Program-made: the position numbers and the translations under genes
The notes under the pieces: model-generated
Database searches by the model: none
Seen by the model: the letters and a program-made list of their open reading frames with translations, nothing else
What the model was told of the DNA's origin: nothing
Assembly: GCF_947179515.1 (NCBI RefSeq)
Contig: NC_067495.1
Location: 90,991,423 to 91,055,422 of the forward strand
DNA: 64,000 nucleotides
Reading direction: 5' to 3'
From: Apodemus sylvaticus
Lineage: Eukaryota; Chordata; Mammalia; Rodentia; Muridae
Part shown: one piece after another, positions 30,601 through 40,148 of the stretch
Position numbering within the stretch: position 1 is the stretch's first letter
Layout of the letters: each line of letters starts with the position of its first letter

Positions 30601-32578
30601 ACAGTTCAAATAGTACTTGAATACATCTTCCCTACTTGATAAACGGCTTCTCAATAGTGTTGTGTTTACTTGATTTTAATATATGAATATTAAGCCTCTG
30701 ATGATTTGCATTAATTATGTCTTTTCAGAATGTGACTTGCGCTAAGGTATTAATTTTCTGTCATAAACTTTGTATTTTACTTTCCTATTAGTAAAGCTAT
30801 AAAACTCCACTTTAATGGGTGCTTATATGCCAAATTACAACTAGAAATTATTGTGATTTTGGTATCATTTACTCTTGTTAGATGCAGGTTGAAAGCTTAG
30901 CTTGAAAGACAGCTTCAAATGGTTTTGAAATATTATTGAAAACTGTCCAACTGGGCTACTTATCTAAAGCAAAATCTAAGATAAGAATCTACTTATTTAA
31001 GACAAAAGGACAAATTTTAACCTTTTATGATTGTCCAACTCAGGCTTACCTCATGTCTGAAAACAAATCCTACAATGGCGGCAACTAGTTCGACCAAAAA
31101 AATGAGTGTCAGAAACATCGCATACTGTGGGGTGAAAAGTTTTTAAAAAGTTCAAGTTAGTACAAACAAGACTCAGACCAAACGACTCACATATCACAGA
31201 GGAAGAGGGGGGTGGCAGGAATTCTGAGCAATCAATTGAACTTATTTGTATTGATAGGGACAGGGAAGGCCGTATCAAAAGGTCTATTTAAATATGGAAC
31301 CTGGCAGTGGGACTGGTAGTTTGTTTTTGTTTTTTTTTTCCATAAGGAATGGAAAAAGTGTAAACAAGTACAGCCACTTCTGAGAAACAAAGACGTTATA
31401 GAACATATAAGAATTTTCTAGGAAAACCAAGAGCAGTCTAAAAAATTCAAGGACTCACTCACCAGTTTCAGCATCCAGGCAGAGGCTCGACAGGTAGCAA
31501 AACAACCAAAGGTGCCCAAGAGAATAATGACAGTGCCTGTGCCAATGAGCACAAAAGGCACATTGGTGGCCTTCTCATTTAAGAGGGAAAAATAATTTTC
31601 CAGGCTCACCTTGCCCCAAATGCCAACAGCAAGAAGGATAACACCAGTGATCTATGTGAGAAATCAGAGAAAGAAACAGTCAGGCACCATACAAGCTTGA
31701 GTCTTCTATCACAAACCCAGTTGCCACAGCGCAGTGGCTAGGATAGCGGAGAGGGGGGGTTGGGTGGGTAAATATGGAAGAGGTAGGAAAGGGTTCTGAA
31801 AAAAAAAGGCGGGCTGTGAACAAGGTATCATCTCAAAACTGCATGAATCCATCTGTTTCGTTGTGTAAAGAACATTCCTCACAGCGTACGTGTCTAGAAA
31901 TGAAAATTTCCTCAAACAATTTACTCCATTCGGAGAAAGAAAACCATCTTGTAAAGAGGGAAGGGTTAAAAGCGTTTCTGGATTCCAGAAACTTCTTGAA
32001 TCCCCCATCCCCAATTTTGGGATGGACATAGGATACAAAGGGATGGTACACAAAAGAAAACCCAAGGAGAGACTGGCAGGAATAGATTCACACCATACTT
32101 ACCTGTGAAAAACTCCCCTCTTATGAAGCAGTGAAAAGAGAGATACTATTATGCAAAAGACCCCTCAAAGGAAAGGTTCAGGGACACCTCATGTGCTCTA
32201 GGGGCCTTAACCCCTTTCTTCATCTCCCGCTCCGACCAGGATCTCCTGAGACATCTGGGTCCTACCTCAACCAGTCATCTCACATCAAGACCCCATCGCC
32301 AAGGCAGTGCTGCCCACCCCAGCGGAATCTCGGAGACCCCCGCCACTGCGGCCTAGGCCAACTCGGGGCCAAGGCTGGGGTCCCTGGAACCACAGTTGCC
32401 CAAAGCTCATCCCACTCCAGACCTAATGTTCTCTGCTCCGAGTCACACCCACCACCTAAGCCAGGGTTCCCCAGCCGTTCCCGCGTCTCACCCAAAAGAT
32501 GAAAGTGTAGATCAAGAGAACGCTTTTGAAACAAGTAATGACCGGCTTAGTCTGCAGCCTCCGAGATGGGGACGCCAT
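27628..32578 (-). CDS. Tspan6: Tetraspanin 6 (complete, 245 residues)
   Basis: Minus-strand join of 32578-32492, 31651-31463, 31124-31050, 30262-30164, 29783-29649, 29299-29216 and 27696-27628. All introns are GT-AG and the frame is unbroken for 245 codons plus TAA, the expected family length. Four membrane segments are visible at about residues 19-41, 60-80, 90-115 and 210-233. The large extracellular loop has the tetraspanin CCG motif (153-155), PKSCC (174-178), C183 and C197, and one NST glycosylation sequon at N134. The start ATG has a strong context (G at -3, G at +4) and gives MASPSRRLQTKP. Known role: membrane organiser in endosomal and exosomal sorting, also reported to dampen RIG-I-like receptor/MAVS signalling. 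The gene points away from Srpx2 and towards Tnmd. Identity is certain; the species is not. Confidence 0.98.
28645..28790 (-). repeat. B1 SINE, minus strand
   Basis: On the plus strand: GTCCTGACTGTCCTGGAACT, then ACCAGGCTGAGCTTGAACTG, then GAATGCTGGGATTAATGGTG, a reversed B1. A TTTTATTTTATTT run at about 28607-28645 is its A-rich tail. It lies on the Tspan6 sense strand. Confidence 0.93.
29040..29150 (+). repeat. Diverged B1 fragment
   Basis: Reads TCTTTAATGGCATCACTTGA, then ACAGAGGCAGGTAGCTCTTC and GACAGCCTGGTCTACATCCT, then an A/C-rich tail. Confidence 0.8.
29216..29299 (-). CDS. Tspan6: Tspan6 coding exon 6
   Basis: 84 bp, 28 codons, phase 0 at both ends. It begins GCFIKV with the last loop cysteine and enters TM4 (GVVAGISFGVACFQ). 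The donor is GTACGT. Confidence 0.96.
29649..29783 (-). CDS. Tspan6: Tspan6 coding exon 5
   Basis: 135 bp, 45 codons, phase 0 at both ends. It carries the CCG and PKSCC motifs of the large loop, plus C183. The acceptor is TTTTTTCTCAG and the donor GTAAGG. Confidence 0.97.
30164..30262 (-). CDS. Tspan6: Tspan6 coding exon 4
   Basis: 99 bp, 33 codons, phase 0 at both ends. It encodes the helical part of the large extracellular loop and contains the NST sequon in EYNSTRDYRSE. The donor is GTGAGT. Confidence 0.96.
31050..31124 (-). CDS. Tspan6: Tspan6 coding exon 3
   Basis: 75 bp, 25 codons, phase 0 at both ends, the standard third tetraspanin exon. It encodes TM3, YAMFLTLIFLVELVAAIVGF, and starts the large loop. 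Confidence 0.96.
31463..31651 (-). CDS. Tspan6: Tspan6 coding exon 2
   Basis: 189 bp, 63 codons, phase 0 at both ends. It holds the end of TM1, the small extracellular loop, TM2 and the inner loop FATCRASAWMLKL. The donor is GTGAGT. Confidence 0.96.
32492..32578 (-). CDS. Tspan6: Tspan6 coding exon 1
   Basis: 29 codons from ATG, phase 0 end, donor GTGAGA. It encodes the cytoplasmic N-terminus and the start of the first membrane segment (VLLIYTFIFW). Confidence 0.95.
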
Positions 32579-32800
32579 GGCTACCCCAAGACCCTGTGCC
32601 TCTGCACGGGGCGATCAGCTCAAGCCAGTCAGGCGCGAGAGCTCCCGAGTTTCCCCGGAAACTGCCGAAAACTTACGAGTGTCTGCTACTGAGAAGAACC
32701 GGAAACCGGAGAAGATTTTCTAGAGGGTCATTCTTAGGAGGCTGTCCGGGAAGTTGCGACAATTTCGGAGCGCCCCCTGCTGATCGTAATGGGAAACTAA
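32579..32800 (-). promoter_or_regulatory. Tspan6: Tspan6 5' UTR and promoter region
   Basis: GC-richer than its surroundings, with no TATA box at a suitable distance. CCGGAA occurs at 32699-32704, with a second CCGGA at 32706-32710, ETS-like cores; TTTCCCCGGAAA at about 32650 is a near-palindrome. A TATA-less, ETS-type promoter is typical of widely expressed genes. The start site is not visible and may be near 32690-32720. Confidence 0.55.
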
Positions 32801-34289
32801 AGGTTACAGTGGTGCTTGCTTCGGGTTTTTTTTTTTTTTTTTCTTTTTGTTGGTGGTGTTTTTTGTTATTGTTGCTCCTCTATGGAATCTTTCCCGTCCC
32901 CCACCCACCCCTCCGGCCCGAGTATTTTTTACTTCATCATAAGTTGCCTATCACTGCCCGCAGTGCTGGAAGGTCCAGCCTTCCAGGTCCCCAGTGCCCT
33001 GAAAGAAAAGAATAAAAGCAAAAATCAGATTGCACTCCAATTGAATACGATCTTTGCTTCTCATGAGAACAACAGCAGAAGGATATTTTCTTCTTCTTCT
33101 AATCAGATTCACAGTACTTATATAAAATGTACATAAATACAAATGAATTAATGAAGTGATACAGAGATGGTTAAGTGAGTGGTATTGCTACAGGGTTAAA
33201 AGGCAATATCTACCTCATTCAATACAGACTTTACAGCCAGGTTATGTATTCATGAAAGACAAGGGGATACCTCATTTTTTTCTTCTTGACAGTTTGCTCA
33301 AAACATATGCTAGCACAGAAGCAGAGGACAAGGAAGTTCCATTGACTTGACCACGCAGCTCTTCCTGTGGACTAAATATTGACCTAGGACCAGTTCCTAT
33401 AATATCCAACCAGATATCTGCAGCCCAAGAAAACAACATTTGGAAAAATGAGTTATTTCATTACCAGGCTTTAAAGTAATTTTTATCCCAAAAGTACAAA
33501 GGTACGATACAAAAATGGATGGAAACTGGAGTGTCTCTCTCTTTCACTTTCTCTCCCATCTCTATGTGTACACATTTGCTCTGGGAAGAACATACACCCA
33601 TAAATACTTTGAGGTAAAGTCATCAGGAAACACACATTCAGCTTTTAGAATATATTTACCATAGCTACAGTCAGGCAGCTGGAGCAATGACGCTCTAAGT
33701 ATATGCCAAGCTGCCTTCTGAAGCTGACCCTGTCTGAGGATTCCTGTAGTAAAAACAACATCCATCAAGGGAAGTCTCGCTAACTCTTTGTCATCCTAAA
33801 CAGAAAGTTTCCTCTGAAGTTTAGATTTGTTCCATGGCTTTGAAATCATGTTCATTGTAAGCCTAAGAGCAAAGTATTATTTATGTGGCTGAAGAAAAAA
33901 AAAACCAGTTAAAACTCAAAGGCACATCTTATTTCCAAGAATGTGTTGACTTTCCTTCTCTCCCTTCCTCTGCCACTCACAACACTGCTTTGTTTGAAGA
34001 ACAGCCAGTGCCAAACTAAACTCAAAGCCAACATGGAAATTAATATTCCTATGGCCACAACACTTCGTACCACTCCTGCCTTGCTGGGCCAGCTTTCCCC
34101 ATGCCATGTCAACAAAACCTAATGTTCAATTTAGCTAAAATGTAGGCTGGGGTCTGAATCCCAGACCAAACCAAAAGGACAGTTAATCTCATCTAAAGCA
34201 ACTTCACATATGTTTCTCTGGGTCATAAGATGAATTTCTTCTTTCAAGTCTTCCTAGTGACCGCAGTGCTGAGCCCCATGCACCAACTA

Positions 34290-34650
34290 CTGGTGCTAAG
34301 CCCTCTTACCTCAGACCTACATCACAAAAATCCTATTATGAGCTCAGATCTACTACCCTCCGCAGTTTACAGATGGAAAACCAAGCTCAAAGAGCCTAAG
34401 GATCGCAGGGCAGTGGTGGCGCACGCCTGTAATCCCAGCACTCTGGGAGGCAGAGACAGGCAGATTTCTGAGTTCAAGGCCAGCCTGATCTACATAGTGA
34501 GTTCCAGAACAACCAGGGCTACACAGAGAAACCCTGTCTCAAAAAAAAAAAAAAAAAAAAAACCAAAAAACAACAAAACAACAACAACAAAAAAAAGAGC
34601 CTAAGGATCTGGATCTTGCCTAAGACTAAATCCAGCATCAGACATGGGCC
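34290..34650 (-). repeat. MIR SINE interrupted by a B1
   Basis: The plus strand reads GGTGCTAAGCCCTCTTACCT, then GTTTACAGATGGAAAACCAA before the B1, and ATCTTGCCTAAGACTAAATC after it, so the old MIR core continues across the insertion. Confidence 0.75.
34405..34593 (+). repeat. Full-length B1 SINE with target-site duplication
   Basis: Reads GCAGTGGTGGCGCACGCCTG to CACAGAGAAACCCTGTCTC and a long A tail. The flanking 16-mers AAAGAGCCTAAGGATC at 34389-34404 and 34594-34609 are identical. It sits inside a MIR. Confidence 0.97.
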
Positions 34651-36094
34651 CCTCTTTGCAGTGAGACATGACTAATATTATATATATAACACCTATCTTG
34701 ACTCAGAGGGAGCCAAGAATGTTGCTGCTTAGACTCCGAGTCACAGTTAGGGGCTCTGCAGAGTCCTTGAGAGGCCTGCTGCCACCTTCTTGCTCTTCGG
34801 AAGGGGGACAGTTCAGTTTTCCTTTGGCCTTTGCTCCAACAGTCCAATCACCCAGGTAGTGACACTGACTCCAAGTGGAGAGGCAGAGCATCCAATCTTT
34901 TTCTTTTTCTAATTCAATCAGGTTATTTTCTCCACTTTTGGGGCAAGAATACACTTGATACCAAAAAAATGTAAGAAAATATTTTCTTTAAATATTTTGC
35001 TACTTTGTTACATTCAACATTTAGTGGGGGATTTGTGTCTCTTTCCGATCAAATTCCTTTAACTTTGGAGAGTAGGTTTAAATGGTTTTCTTTGGCGCAC
35101 ATCAGGTATGGGACGCATCAGAAACAAGAGCTCTCTTTTAAGTCAGATGTGGCACTCCAATCCCCAACCCCCAAGTTCTATTAAGTCCTCATTCCCTACT
35201 GCCTTGCCAACATGAATTGTCTACTCCACACTAAGCCAATAAGATTATCCTCGGAACAAGGCTTGTTTCCTGTTCCCTGCCAACCTTTGAAAATGAAAGC
35301 TATTTCCTGTTCTCAAAGTCCCCCATCACCCCATCCCAGTGACAATGTTCTCCCTCCCAGATCCCAGCCCTCTTACATTAGTTAGTACTTGTAGTCTGAC
35401 CACACTCTGCTAGTCACTTAGATCCTTACTCACTTACTGTAGTACCTTCTCACCTACTCTACATCCTGCTTCCTAGATGTCCAGAAACTACAGAAGAGCT
35501 TGTAAAGCAGGGCCACTGTGCCTCCTTTCAAACCTTCTGAGCACCTAGGACACAATACTTCATTGATGACCTCATCCAGTTTTCAGCCAATGCCTGTTCA
35601 GCACACAGCTCAGTAAGAACTGCATATTAGTTACTCAAGGACTGACTATTTAACTTAAATTAAAAAAAAAAAGTCTAAATCATCCCAGTATTTCACTGTT
35701 ATAAACAGGGAAATTAATTTGAGGCGCTACATACTGTCTTCAGGTATTCCTATTCTGTCCTTGAAACCAGAAAAGGCCAGAGTACATTTTACCTTTTGTT
35801 CACATAACCTTAGCAGTTTTACTTCCTTATCCTTTTTTTTTATATGCCCCCACTTTCCCTTGGCTAAATACATAGGATAAAATTTAAAAGCATCTCCCAG
35901 TTATTTTCTTAACATTTAAAATCAGATGTTACACCATCTTATACATTATAACTTCATCAATTGCTCAACATAGACAGCATTAAAACTTACTTTCCCGGAT
36001 GGTTATCTCTTAGAAATATTATCTCTTAGAAATCCTCACAATTTCTTCTTTAGTTGTCTGTTCTTTATCTATTGTTTCTAGTCACTTGTTACTT

Positions 36095-36220
36095 ATTGAG
36101 ACAGGGTCCACTATGTATCCCTGGATGGCCTGCTATGCAGACGAAAATGGCTTCAAACTAATAATCTGCCTGCCTCTGCCTTTTGATTCCGGGCATCATT
36201 GGAGTGTGTCACCACTCCTG
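36095..36220 (-). repeat. B1 SINE, minus strand
   Basis: On the plus strand: TTGAGACAGGGTCCACTATG, CTTCAAACTAATAATCTGCC, then GTGTGTCACCACTCCTGG, a diverged reversed B1. Confidence 0.88.
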
Positions 36221-36227
36221 GATTTAT

Positions 36228-36345
36228 TTTTTTTTTAAGATTTATTTATTTATTATATGTAAGTACACTGTAGCTGTCTTCAGACACCCCAGAAGAGGGC
36301 ATCAGATTTCATTTACAGATGGTTGTGAGCCATCCTGGATTTATT
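36228..36345 (-). repeat. B2 SINE 3' part, minus strand
   Basis: On the plus strand: AAGATTTATTTATTTATTAT, ACTGTAGCTGTCTTCAGACA, AGAAGAGGGCATCAGATTTC and GGTTGTGAGCC. The 5' half is missing. Confidence 0.93.
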
Positions 36346-37129
36346 TATTTTTACTTGTGTGAGTGTTTAGCCTGCATATATGTACCTCCTTGACATTTAT
36401 TGAGATCAAAGTAACTTTATCTAATATTTTAAACAGAATAGCCTTTATTGAATGTTTAGAGGCTTCATAAAGATGAGCGGGGATAATAACCTGGCCCGCT
36501 AGGCCCTCACAGTCCATCTATTAGAGATCAGACATAAGTCAAGAACAATGGCAATAACTGTGATGAGTATAAAATTATTGAGATGTATGCAAATTAAGCT
36601 GTGGGAGGACAAAGAAGGAAAGTAAACTCCCTATGACTGGCTGAGCCAGGGCTTCTCAGGGGATGTGATTCTCAGCGGGCCAAGACTAGGGGGAGGGATT
36701 TTGTATCTTCAAAATCATAAAAGTGTTAATGGAAGATATCAAAATGCAGTGTGTTGGGAATGATATGAATAATGAGATGAATTCTCCAAACTAGGCTGAA
36801 GACAGATGTTGACTTGTTTATAGAGGGACAGTATGGCATGTTGGGTCATACCAGGGACTCAGACTGTTCCCTCTGCCAACTCAAAGGCAGAGCCAGTGCC
36901 AGTGAAGGACTTATTTTAGAAAGCAAACAATCTGCTTAAAATTATTATTATCCCTTCCCTGCCACCGCTCAATACACAGAGAGAGAGAGAGAGGAGGGGG
37001 GAGAGAGACAGAGAGAGAGACAGAGAGATCATATTTTCACTTTTCCTAGTCATGACTTTAGTTCTTCTGACCCTAGCTTTTCAACTTTCTATAATGTGAA
37101 TCCCCTGAACCATCTTACCCATCAACCCT

Positions 37130-37620
37130 CCATAACCTAAGAGTGAAGCTCAGTTTATGTCATTTCCTTTGCCTGAGAATACACCAAAGTCTCTTACCAC
37201 TCCTCACCTCCCCACTCCTTGCCTCTGCCCAGAGCCACAAAAACTACAATATAGTTTTTGGTACTTTAGTACTATTGGTGTTGTATTGTTTTCCAATTAT
37301 CTGTGCCATTGTTCTCTCCAATACTCACATAAATTCTCTGGGAACAGGATGCAAGTACTATAAGATTAAAGAAACCGAATTCTTCACCCAATATTCTTTC
37401 ATTGATGCTTACCTTATTTGATCTGAGCAACAAAAAATTTCCTAAGCATATTCAATAGTCATTAAGCACATTTTTCTTTGATGTTATTGTTTTCTTTTTG
37501 TTTCACTGAAGTTTTTCAAGTGTTTAGAGAAATATGTGGCACATAATAGATGCTCAATATATATTTGTTGAATTAATTATAAATGAATATCAAGATACCA
37601 GGATTTTATCTGTTGTATTC
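37130..37620 (+). repeat. L2-like ancient LINE fragment
   Basis: The 3' end reads ATATGTGGCACATAATAGATGCTCAA and then TTTGTTGAATTAAT, the shared L2/MIR terminus. The preceding CTCTGGGAACAGG fits the L2 3' UTR. The 5' boundary is uncertain. Confidence 0.55.
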
Positions 37621-37987
37621 ACCATTCTGCCAACCACTCTTTCATATTTTATTAAATATTTATTCATTGTTTATATATTAATTTATTAAATAAATATATT
37701 ATAAATAATTTATAATGTAATGTTTTATTAAATGATAAGGCAAAATTGTACCTTTCATTTTTTCATATTGTACCACACTTTTGAACCCACAGTAGATATT
37801 CAATACATATATGTGGTTTGGAAATGAAATTGATTCATGCTTAGTATTGAATTTGGTAAAATTATAGACCCACTTCTTCTTTTGAAGATCAAGAAGCTCT
37901 TACCAATGTACTTATATACATGGAGCAAAAAATTTTTTCCTACAAATACTGATTTTTCTTCCTTTGAAAGAGTATAGATAGATTCTT

Positions 37988-38135
37988 AGCCAGGCATGGT
38001 GGCACACAATTTAATCCCAGCACTTAAGAGGCAGGGGCAGGCAGATCTCTGAGTTCAAGGCCAACCTGGTCTATGTAGTGAGTTCAAGGACATCCAGGGC
38101 TACATAGTGAAACCGTGTCTTGAAAACAAACAAAC
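37988..38135 (+). repeat. Full-length B1 SINE
   Basis: AGCCAGGCATGGTGGCACAC through TTTAATCCCAGCACTTAAGA and GAGTTCAAGGCCAACCTGGT to GAAACCGTGTCTTGAAAAC. Confidence 0.95.
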
Positions 38136-38867
38136 AAGCAAGCAAGCAATAACAAAAACACTGATTCTTTCACAGTTGTATACAGATCTTAAGAAAATGT
38201 CCTTTGTTACATACATATATTACTTACAGACAACCTACAGACATCATTTAATGTTGGTCATGTGCATATATTTGGTGCTGAACACTTAAGATTGAATAAG
38301 AGGTTATGCATATGAGAGGAAGCTACAGTGGTGTGGGAGGAGGAGGACAAGAGAGGGAAGGGAAGAGTGGAAATATGTAAACACTGGGCTCTAGGATGAA
38401 ATTTTCAAAAAGAAAACTAATTTTTTAAAGGCATATATTGATCATAGCTCCCTCTCTCATCACCTCATCTACTCCCCAGTCCCCAACACACCAAATTCCT
38501 TTCTATTCTAGAAAATAGAGTCCCCACTCTACTTTCAAGGCTTTTTTTATGATTAGGTGCATTTAATTAGGGTGGCCTGCATGAGCATGAACGGAGAGCT
38601 ATTTATGAGTTCCAGCAACTTACCAGTGGCTGCAACACTGAAGACTATGACTTCTGCTCCCCAGAGACCATTAAGTGACCCTTCAGGGTGTGTGGTTGGT
38701 AGATGGGACCTAACAACCCCCTTCCTTATCTATAATAGGACGTCAGTGGGCACTGTCATACAGGTCTTGTGCATGTAGCCACTGCTGCTATGAATTCATG
38801 AGTACAATAGTGATGCCACATCTAAAAGATAGTATTTCACAGAAACTGCTGATTCTTTTTAAAGACA

Positions 38868-39000
38868 CAATGTAACCATTCTATCCCAGGCTATCCTGCA
38901 ATACACTCTGTAGTTTAGGCTAATCTGGAACTCACAATATCCCTGCGTCAGACTCCTAAGTGCTGGAATGACAGGCCTATAGCATCAAACCCACCTAAAC
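38868..39000 (-). repeat. Diverged B1 SINE, minus strand
   Basis: On the plus strand: CCCAGGCTATCCTGCAATAC, TAATCTGGAACTCACAATAT and CCTAAGTGCTGGAATGACAG. Confidence 0.82.
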
Positions 39001-39295
39001 TGACTCTTCATGAGATAGAAATGTTAACTATGAGTAGGCCAAGGGTGTAAGGTAGTCTACACTATGTAAGAATAATGTTGTTGCCAGGCAAAAAAGACAA
39101 AGAAAGCTTGCTTCCTGTGATGAATAGCCCTCCATCCAAGACCACTGAAAAACAGCTTAGCAATAGAGATCGCCTTGCCATGAATAGATCATTTAGATTT
39201 ATTTAAAGAGCCTTTCAGAAAAGCCTCCCTAGGCATACTTTCTTTCCATTCATGGTGTGGGAAATTAATCTTAATTCTTCAGGCAAATACTTGGT

Positions 39296-39375
39296 AAGGA
39301 AGGGGCATGCTTCCATGGTAGAATGCTCACATGGTATGCAGAAAGCCCCAAGTTTGATGCCCTACACCTTACACA
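39296..39375 (+). repeat. ID-like SINE fragment
   Basis: TCCATGGTAGAATGCTCACATG, then AAAGCCCCAAGTTTGATGCC, a diverged ID body. It lies 360-480 bp upstream of the Srpx2 promoter. Confidence 0.6.
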
Positions 39376-39734
39376 CGTATGATACTGTTTTGGTAGACAT
39401 AATCTTATCAGAAAGTTATAACCAAATAGAAAAAAAGAAGGTGGGTGGGTAGAAACATGGGTAAGATCTGAGAGAAACTGGAGGAGGGAAAAATATGATC
39501 ATGATGTATTATATAAAAAAATTCTTAAAGATCTATAACAAAAACTTACGTCATTATTGGGAAAGTTTCCAAGTGTGTCTGACCCTGTATTATACATGTG
39601 ACAAAGCAATTGTGAATTTGAGAGGAAAAAAAAAAGAAGAAGCATAGGAAAAAATCTCGGGGAAAGCTAAAGTCAGCTACATGTGTCCCCTCTCCGGTGC
39701 TGGGGAAACTCCCTTTCTTCCAATCCCGATGTTA

Positions 39735-39752
39735 TGCTGAGTCATAAAAAGT
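39735..39752 (+). promoter_or_regulatory. Srpx2: Srpx2 core promoter: AP-1/MARE-like site and TATA-like box
   Basis: TGCTGAGTCA at 39735-39744 contains a perfect AP-1 core TGAGTCA with a MARE-like left half. The overlapping CATAAAAAG at 39743-39751 is TATA-like. It would place the start near 39775, consistent with the first exon that ends at 40148. Inferred from motifs only. Confidence 0.45.
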
Positions 39753-39774
39753 AGTGTTCCTCAGAACACATCTC

Positions 39775-40148
39775 TAGAAGTCCTATGCTAGTCATTACTC
39801 CCCTCAGAGCTTGAGACCAGTGACATTCACACTTCCCCTCTTCTGCAGCAGACAGCACCAGCTCCTCTAATCCTCCTCCTTCCCCCTCCCCCAAACTCTT
39901 TTTCTTGGGGAGTAACAACTATAGCTTTGGGGATAATATAGCTTTAAGACGACTTTTGGCAAATGTAAATGTCCTAACATCTGGGCAGTGTTACCAGAAT
40001 CCCGGAGGCCCCGACAGACCAGGAGCCACTGGTTCTAGGAATGTTAAAGTAGAAGGGCTTTTTTTCCCCCTGACTGATGAGAGGAGCAGAGAGCAAGGAG
40101 AAAGAGGAGAGATGAACGAGACCACAAAAATCATAAAATAAAAAGCAG
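39775..40148 (+). other. Srpx2: Srpx2 exon 1 (5' UTR, non-coding)
   Basis: Ends AAAAAGCAG followed by a strong GTAAGT donor at 40149. The start is estimated from the TATA-like box. It contains several short upstream ORFs (ATGs at 39963, 39969, 40041, 40077 and 40112), each closed within the exon, and an AATAAA hexamer at 40137-40142. No frame from this exon joins the main ORF. Confidence 0.6.

Larger units (their letters stand above)
29784..32491 (-). other. Tspan6 introns 1-4
   Basis: Introns 31652-32491, 31125-31462, 30263-31049 and 29784-30163. They hold only AT-rich or low-complexity sequence. Intron 4 and its flank show open frames on the plus strand that are shadows of exon 4. No SINE is recognised in this interval, unusual in so SINE-rich a window. 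Confidence 0.8.
32801..39730. other. Intergenic region between divergent Tspan6 and Srpx2
   Basis: About 7 kb head-to-head spacer. It holds a T-run at 32825-32843, a MIR with a nested B1, reversed B1 and B2 elements, an L2-like fragment, GA-rich DNA at 36977-37028, AT-rich DNA at 37640-37740 and a 3' L1-like scrap near 39440-39530. In 32.85-34.25 and 34.7-36.0 kb I recognise nothing. No supported gene. Confidence 0.8.

Noticed and set aside
32131..33136. Several 85-150-codon open frames around the Tspan6 promoter
   Set aside because: They cross the GC-rich first exon and promoter of Tspan6 on the wrong strand. Long chance frames are expected there.
34230..34604. 124-codon open frame
   Set aside because: It runs through a MIR and a B1 into the B1 poly(A) tail, giving poly-Lys.
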